Positions 58,580-64,000 of a stretch of DNA of 64,000 nt are shown here, piece by piece. The notes under the pieces are model-generated. The model did not search any database. It saw nothing but the letters and a program-made list of their open reading frames with translations, and was not told the DNA's origin. Each line of letters opens with the position of its first letter. Within the stretch, counting starts at the first letter, position 1. The stretch lies in assembly GCF_030272615.1 (NCBI RefSeq), contig NC_081412.1:143818247-143882246 (forward strand), given 5' to 3'. The position numbers and the translations under genes were made by a program. The stretch is from Cryptomeria japonica. Lineage: Eukaryota; Streptophyta; Pinopsida; Cupressales; Cupressaceae.

Positions 58580-60900
58580 CAATCTACAAGTTGCTTCTAT
58601 TTGTTTAGGATCTTGAGGTGAAGAAACTTGGTGAGCCAGATTAGTTTGGAGAGCAATGTTAACATTCAACTATTGTTAATTGTGCAACTCTCCCAACTTA
58701 TCACTGACCTCTTCTCAAAATGTCCTCTCTTCCTCATCTTTTTCTATCGTACCTTTCCCAATAGCTATATCCTTAAGGAGGTCTTCTTGGTCTTGAGGGG
58801 TTAAGACTAATCTTTCATTCAACAAATCTTCCACATTATTTTGTTCTTTCTCCCCTCCAAGTGATTGTTGTTCCCTAGGATATTCCTTTTCTTGATTAGA
58901 GTCTAATTCAATATTTCTAATAATTATATTCTTAGTTGTAGGCCCAAATTCCTATGTCCTAGACAGCCCCTGTGGTTGTATCAACCAGTGGTAGTATAGG
59001 GGCATTGGTAACTGGGACCTATACTATAGATGTTGGAGGAGGTTGAGTGGACACATCCTTATCTACTTTTGTTCCTTCTTCTTGTTGTCGAGCACCTTCT
59101 CCTCCAACCTATCGTATAGTTGTCATTGGTGGAAGAACTTCAGTGAGTGGCACAACTCCTAGTCCATCTGTTACTCCCAAGTATGCAGCCTTCCTCAATA
59201 ATTCATATTTCCTCATTTATACATGAAGCTTTTTCATCAAGTCATCAGTGTTATCCTCAAGTCCAACTACTTCATTCAAGTCAATGGATGTATTTTTCCT
59301 CAAGATTGATTTGGTCTTCCGAGCATACTCCTTATAGCCCCTTGATTGGGAGACCCTTGAGGTGGACTCTTTCTACTTCCCCTTCGAAGCACTTGGCCTA
59401 ACCCTTAATCTAAGCCACTATTTAGTCCTATTAATGACCGCTTGGGAGACTTTGTCTATACTAAGATCTTCATGTGAAAACCACCTTATATGGGAGAGAT
59501 CCTTTTTATCAATTTCCTGCTCTTTGTACACATCATCAAGAAAGTCTCCATCATCCCTTAGGTCTTTAGGGAGATTAGTTTCAATTTCAAATTCCCTTAT
59601 TTAGGGTACAAATAATTTGTCGTAATTCTTCTACCTCACTTCAAAACTGTCCTGGAGGTTCGCCCAAAAATCCTCCAATCTGGGCTTATGTCCCTCATAT
59701 GCTTTAGGCATAGTTTGCTTGAGTTTCCCGTAGGGACCTGGATTTTTTAACAAGAAAAATACCCAATAGAAACTAAAAAATCTATTCCCACCTTATGATT
59801 TGAGGATAGGAGGGATTGAAGGCTGAGCAATTTCCTGCCATATTCCAGAAAACTGATGCAATCATTACAATACCTCGACAACAACATCGGGTTCCTTGTA
59901 AACCCACTAACCCTTATGTAGGTGGAGCCCTAGTTTTGACTTAACCAACATGCCCATTCCTGAATGATGGTCATGGCTTCAGGGCTTATTTTGTACCTTG
60001 TATCTCCTATTAGTTTAATAGTTATAGGGAAGAGGAAGGCATCATTGATCTTTTTGAAATGTTCCTTTGCATTGGTGAGGAGGAGTTGGGTATAATATTC
60101 CCAGACCTTCTTTTGGCCTTCTGCATCTCCAAGATGACCTTCCACCTATAGGCCTAGAAATTTACTAGCTCTTGCAACCACCCAGATGACATAAAAGGTG
60201 AAAAATAACTTCTTGGTCTAGTGGACCTCCTTCATCTATCTGCATATATTGTTAGAAAGGATCTGGGCCCAATCAAACTATTATTTCCCTATGAGGATGG
60301 TGGTCATGAATTGAAACATCCAAGGGTGAAAGTGTTTGCAGTTAGGTTTGCCAAAGGCTCTACTCAACATGTTGATTAGGTCTCTCTGGGGCACTTTGAA
60401 GTCTTCCCTCTGTATTCCCGTGGCCTTTAAGCCTGTTTTCCTCTCCTCTTCTAACCAATTTTCATTCATGTGGCTCTTGTTTGAGGTCACATTATTGTTG
60501 CATACATTCAAGGCTTCCTCTTCAGTTGAGAGATATATCTTATCCCTGGTGGGGATGCCGAACACAAATCCCAGCATATCCAAGGACAAATGTATTACTA
60601 TTTTTCCCTATGCATCTGTGCATTTCCTGGTATCAGGATCATAGAATTAGGCGATTGTCATAATGAACTCTGGAGCTTGTACTGACTATGGGAACACGGT
60701 AGCCTCCACTAGGCCTGATCTCTTTATCCTTCTCAGTGGGGCTTCCAACCTTGGTTTATCCAACTAAGTCTTAATGTCTTAAATCTCAATGGGTCTGATC
60801 TCAATATCTATAACCCATTTGATTTGGTTGTCCAATTTTGAGACATAAACTTACCCCCGGTAATGGTACTTCATTATTACAAGAAATCGATCAATGTCTT
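58580..60900 (-). pseudogene. second long element-type reading frame, unrecognised product
   Basis: A minus-strand frame of about 770 codons can be followed with many TAG/TAA codons and a few shifts. Near the start are KSGLVEATVFP-like and HLSLDMLGFVFGIPTRDK segments, the latter like the TGLP-type motif of plant 'putative transposon protein' families. Then come FGKPNCKHFHPWMFQFMTTI, FDWAQILSNNICRQMKEVH and WEYYTQLLLTNAKEHFKKI. The later part is charged (DGDFLDDVYKEQEIDKKDL, basic KSILRKNTS) and ends with an acidic helical stretch (DLLKDIAIGKGTIEKDEEE). It is on the same strand as the Gypsy integrase at 63329 but separated from it by an LTR-like block, so membership is unclear. The start is uncertain (about 60888-60930). 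Confidence 0.55.
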
Positions 60901-60999
60901 TGCCTCTCTTGCAGGAAGTTGGGTCCATCTAATCACTTGAATTTGAAAGAAGGAAACAAGTGTTAATCCCTTGTACAAAACATGAAAAACTTCATTCAC

Positions 61000-62168
61000 C
61001 TTAGGACTCCAGGGTTCTGGGGTAGATAGTTCTCTTTTAGAAAAATGACCTCGAAACTCTAGGGTTCTGGGGTAGATAAGCTTTAAAACCAAAAGATCCA
61101 GAACTCTGGGGTTCCGGGTTGGGTGCAATGAATGAAGTCAGGAACTTTGGGGTTTGGGGGTTCCGAGCTTGATATATGAGGCTCAAATCGGGACTCCGGG
61201 GTTCCGGGGGCTTGGGTTGGGTGCACTGGATATCAAAAAAGACTTTTAAACAAGACAAGCTCAAAAGAACAGACCTTAGAACTCTGGGGTTCCGGGCTCA
61301 TTATACACTACTTCTTCAAAAGGTCAATCTGGGATTCCAGGGTTTCGGGGTTTCAAGGTCATTGTGTATTAAGAACAAGACTAACCTCAAAACTTTGGGG
61401 TTTCGAAATTGACTTAACCTGGAACTCTGGGGATCCAAGGTAAGACTAGGGAACGCAAGGAACTAAGAAAAACAAGATAAAAAAAAAAAAAAAAACAAGA
61501 AAAATGCAAGACTAGGAGATCTAAACTAGAAAATGACAAGGAGGGCAAGAAAAATCACCAACCTGGTGAGAAAAATCACCCAAGAACACGAAAGGATCTT
61601 GAAAGGACAGAGACACAAAGTCTGGAGGTCAAAGGAAAAAGCTCTGAAGAGTTGAATGTACAAATGAGTTTTGAAAAGTTCATTCTTCCTATTTATACCC
61701 CCCGAACCTCGTCCGTACAAACACCTTCAACAGGACCTCAGGACTCCGGGGGTCCAAAGTTCTGGGGTCGATGCTAGAACCAAAAAATGAAAGCCTTGTC
61801 TCGGAACTCCGGGGGTCTAGGGTTTCAGGTTGAGGAAGAACAAGCAAGCAAATGATCAACCTCGAGAGTCCAGGGTTCCGAAGTTCTGGGGTTGATCAAC
61901 AAAACACAACACACCATGGGACTCCAGGGTTCCAGACTCCCAAGGTGGAGAAAAAAAAACACACCTTAGGACTCCAAAGTTCCAAGGTAGACAAAAGAAA
62001 ACAAACAAGACATTGCACCACCTCAGGACTCTGGGGGTTCTGGGGTTCCAAGGTAGGTGCACTAACAAGCAAAAAGAGACCAACCTCGAGACTCTAGGGT
62101 TCCAAGGTGGACAAAGGAAAAAACAAAAAAAGAAAGAGACCTCAGGACTCTAGGGTTCCGAGGTAAAA
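61000..62168. repeat. about 17 spaced copies of a G-rich motif
   Basis: The core is GGACTCYRGGGTTCCRRGG with variants, seen near 61003, 61058, 61091, 61140, 61193, 61280, 61332, 61389, 61420, 61740, 61804, 61864, 61918, 61969, 62025, 62088 and 62143. Spacers are mostly 20-70 bp and differ in sequence. A gap at 61440-61735 contains a TATA box. Confidence 0.88.
61690..61697 (+). promoter_or_regulatory. TATA box of a probable LTR
   Basis: TATTTATA followed by CCCCCCG, in the gap between the two blocks of G-rich motifs. Confidence 0.45.
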
Positions 62169-62266
62169 GGAGCAAAACCAAAAGAAACAAAGCAACAAAA
62201 GCAAAGGGGATCCATATTTTCAATAAAAGGAAACTAATGGGGGTTAGGTATGCAGGGCATAACAAA

Positions 62267-62280
62267 TGGCGACTATCTGG
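62267..62280 (+). promoter_or_regulatory. possible primer binding site
   Basis: TGGCGACTATCTGG, two bases after CATAACA, resembles plant Gypsy sites of the TGGCGACTCTGC type. Confidence 0.4.
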
Positions 62281-63328
62281 AAAAAATGACTTCGAGCAAT
62301 TTAGAACTTCAAAATATTTGGTTAACCTGATGCCTAAGGCTACTATCATTCAACAGGATGTATAAGAGAAAAAGATTAGTGAACCAATGAAAAAACAACC
62401 AAGTCGAGAACTGAACAAGATTAACTCATAAGTGTGTGTGTATGATTTATTATTCCATCATTTTCAATAATGAAGATAAATAGAGGAAATTGGGTATAGG
62501 CTACATAGTTGAAGTCAACCAATGTGTTTCATGCAAGGTCATCCTAGGCATAGCTCTGCTGCCAGCCAAACATTCATAGCCTCGATAGAGATACCTCTGG
62601 TTCCCATCAAGTAGTGCTCCATTGCCAGCCAGGCGTCCATAGTCCCGGTGGAGGTTACCTAAAACACCCATTTTGAGTTTCTTTAAGAGCATCATTTCTT
62701 TTCTTTTCCTTTTTCTTTTTTGAAAACATCATGGACTATAGAAGGACTATTTCTCTAACAACCATTTAAGTAATTCTTCAAACATTGAAGTCTGATTACT
62801 AGGTTGGGAACCACGATGGATAATGTGAAACATCTTGACTTCTCATTTTTTGCTTGGAAACAAGTTCATCTGATATCTTACAAAACTTTCTGATGTATCT
62901 TAATGTGATGGTAGTGCTAAGTTATCAAGCTAGCCTTTTCTAATTGAGGGTGACAAACTCAAATCATATTTAAACCATTATATACCACCTTGAACGAGTG
63001 TAAACAAAGGTTTCAAAATTAGCCAAATAACAATGAAGTTGTAAATAGCAAAGAGTCGAATCCTCTCAAAATTTGGCAACTTGTTATGCAAAGGACACCT
63101 TCCTTTTAGAATCTTTGAGAATAAATAAATAAATCTCGACACAAAAAAAAAAGAAACAAACGAAATGAAACAAAGAAACAAAACAAAAAGGGAAACAAGC
63201 ATGCAACAAAGAGAAAACACAAAAAACATTCGAAAACCCAAACAAGCAACAAAGCAAAAGAAACAAAAACAAATAATCTACAAAAACAACTAATCTACTG
63301 TGCACAATAGGTCAACCTTCACTAGGGG
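62281..63328. other. stretch without a convincing gene
   Basis: Two imperfect units containing GCTGGCWRYRGAGCW-like sequence (minus strand) lie at about 62545-62650. The rest is AT-rich with A-rich runs near 63140-63200. It is probably the 3' non-coding part of the minus-strand Gypsy element. Confidence 0.45.
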
Positions 63329-64000
63329 TTAATCAAAGTAATTTTTGAGGAACTGACCATTGATGGGTAATGGTACAAGTTCTCCAATCAAAGAGCTTAA
63401 CCTGAAGGTGTTCTCCCCTAAAATTTTGGCTATTTGGTAAGGACCTAACCACAACCTTTCAAACTTGTGGTGATCACCTTTCTTCTCCTTGGCCTTGTCC
63501 CATAACAAGACTAGGTCAGAGATCCGAAAGGCTTTCACCTTGGCCCTTTTGTCAAACCATCGCTTAACAATGGCTTGGTGCTTGGCAAAGTGTTGTAGAG
63601 TATTAATCCTTTTTTCATCAAGTTTTAACTAATTTAGGAGGCGAACCTCTACCTGATCCTTAATTTTAAGTTATTTCATTAACTAAAGGACCAATATTTG
63701 TAAGTTGATCGGAAAGATAGGAGTTTGGCCATAAACAAGGTAATACAGAGAAGTTTCCAAGGCGGCTTTTACTCTAGTTCGATCAGCCCATAAGGCGTAT
63801 CTTAACTGATTATACGAGTCCCTGGGATTCTTCTCAAGTAGCTTTTTAATGACATCTCAGATATTCTTATTTGTAGATTCGGCTACTCTGTTACCTTGAA
63901 AATAGTAGTTGCACAAAAATTTTAATATTACCTTACATTTGTATGACCATTGCAACTATGCAGAAGTTAAATTTGGGCCATTGTCACATACCATAGAGAA
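63329..64000 (-). pseudogene. Gypsy integrase C-terminal half (no chromodomain)
   Basis: Read from the right edge, it contains MVCDNGPN, with the second catalytic Asp, and RVAESTNKN, with the catalytic Glu. It continues with RYALWADRTRVKAALETS, VYGQTPIFPINL and the C-terminal domain VLLWDKAKEKKGDHHKFERL, GPYQIAKILGENTFRL and LPINGQFLKNYF, with a stop at 63329. This C-terminus, without a chromodomain, is typical of the Athila/Tat side of plant Gypsy elements. Nonsense codons at SA*LQW, NI*DVI, VL*LMK*LK and LN*LKLD break it, all in one frame. The rest of pol lies beyond the window. Confidence 0.9.

Larger units (their letters stand above)
61000..62264 (+). repeat. probable plus-strand Gypsy LTR, right end
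   Basis: The segment ends GGGCATAACA and is followed by a PBS-like TGGCGACTATCTGG. The left border is not identified; 61000 is only the start of the motif array. The TATA box orientation agrees. The minus-strand integrase further right belongs to a different element or an inverted copy. Confidence 0.35.

Noticed and set aside
61000-62168. CRISPR array
   Set aside because: Repeat-spacer look only; the motif is degenerate, the context is a plant LTR and there are no cas genes.

Overview
The window looks like intergenic, repeat-dominated DNA from a large nuclear plant genome. A gymnosperm (conifer-type) source is my best guess, from the style of the Copia LTRs, the plant-type LINE and the unusual element-borne reading frames; a fern or other large-genome plant is not excluded. 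It is AT-rich, full of microsatellites and nested retroelements, and I see no intact host gene. Nearly every coding stretch is broken by TAG, TAA or TGA codons that fit single transitions from Gln, Arg or Trp codons.

Layout. 1-10690: two convergent broken genes, a plus-strand DDE-transposase-like gene (381-3442) and an unrecognised 11-exon minus-strand gene (7455-10323), separated by an eight-unit satellite of about 360 bp and flanked by copies of a palindromic AACCTGYAYGGGTT motif. I read this as a possible large DNA transposon. 10700-28410: a plus-strand Gypsy chromovirus (RNase H end, integrase, chromodomain, very long candidate 3' LTR), split by a complete minus-strand Copia element (Copia-1, 11924-19265) and by a 5'-truncated LINE (22744-26240) with an 18-bp target duplication. 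The LINE carries an additional reading frame after its RNase H domain.

28411-39433: unassigned AT-rich DNA with microsatellites and Copia-2 (29535-37305, minus strand), whose 3' LTR contains a solo LTR of another family. 39434-46015: Copia-3, plus strand, with 642-bp LTRs and a perfect TGTAA target duplication. 46264-47437: a solo Copia LTR; 47436-49117: microsatellites and a tandem pair of unique-plus-microsatellite units. 49118-54299: Copia-4 (minus strand, 5' part missing), interrupted inside RNase H by a solo LTR with a perfect AAAAT duplication. 54300-58200: an LTR element with a PPT and a long reading frame unlike gag-pol.

58580-60900: another long broken minus-strand frame of a similar general layout. 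61000-62264: a probable LTR end with a TATA box bracketed by about 17 copies of a G-rich motif. 63329-64000: the integrase end of a minus-strand Gypsy element.

The Copia and Gypsy pieces supply the usual gag, protease, integrase, RT and RNase H functions in broken form. The three long non-gag/pol frames (LINE tail, 54.3-58.2 kb element, 58.6-60.9 kb) have no obvious retrotransposition role and are the most interesting content together with the two-gene block at the left end.
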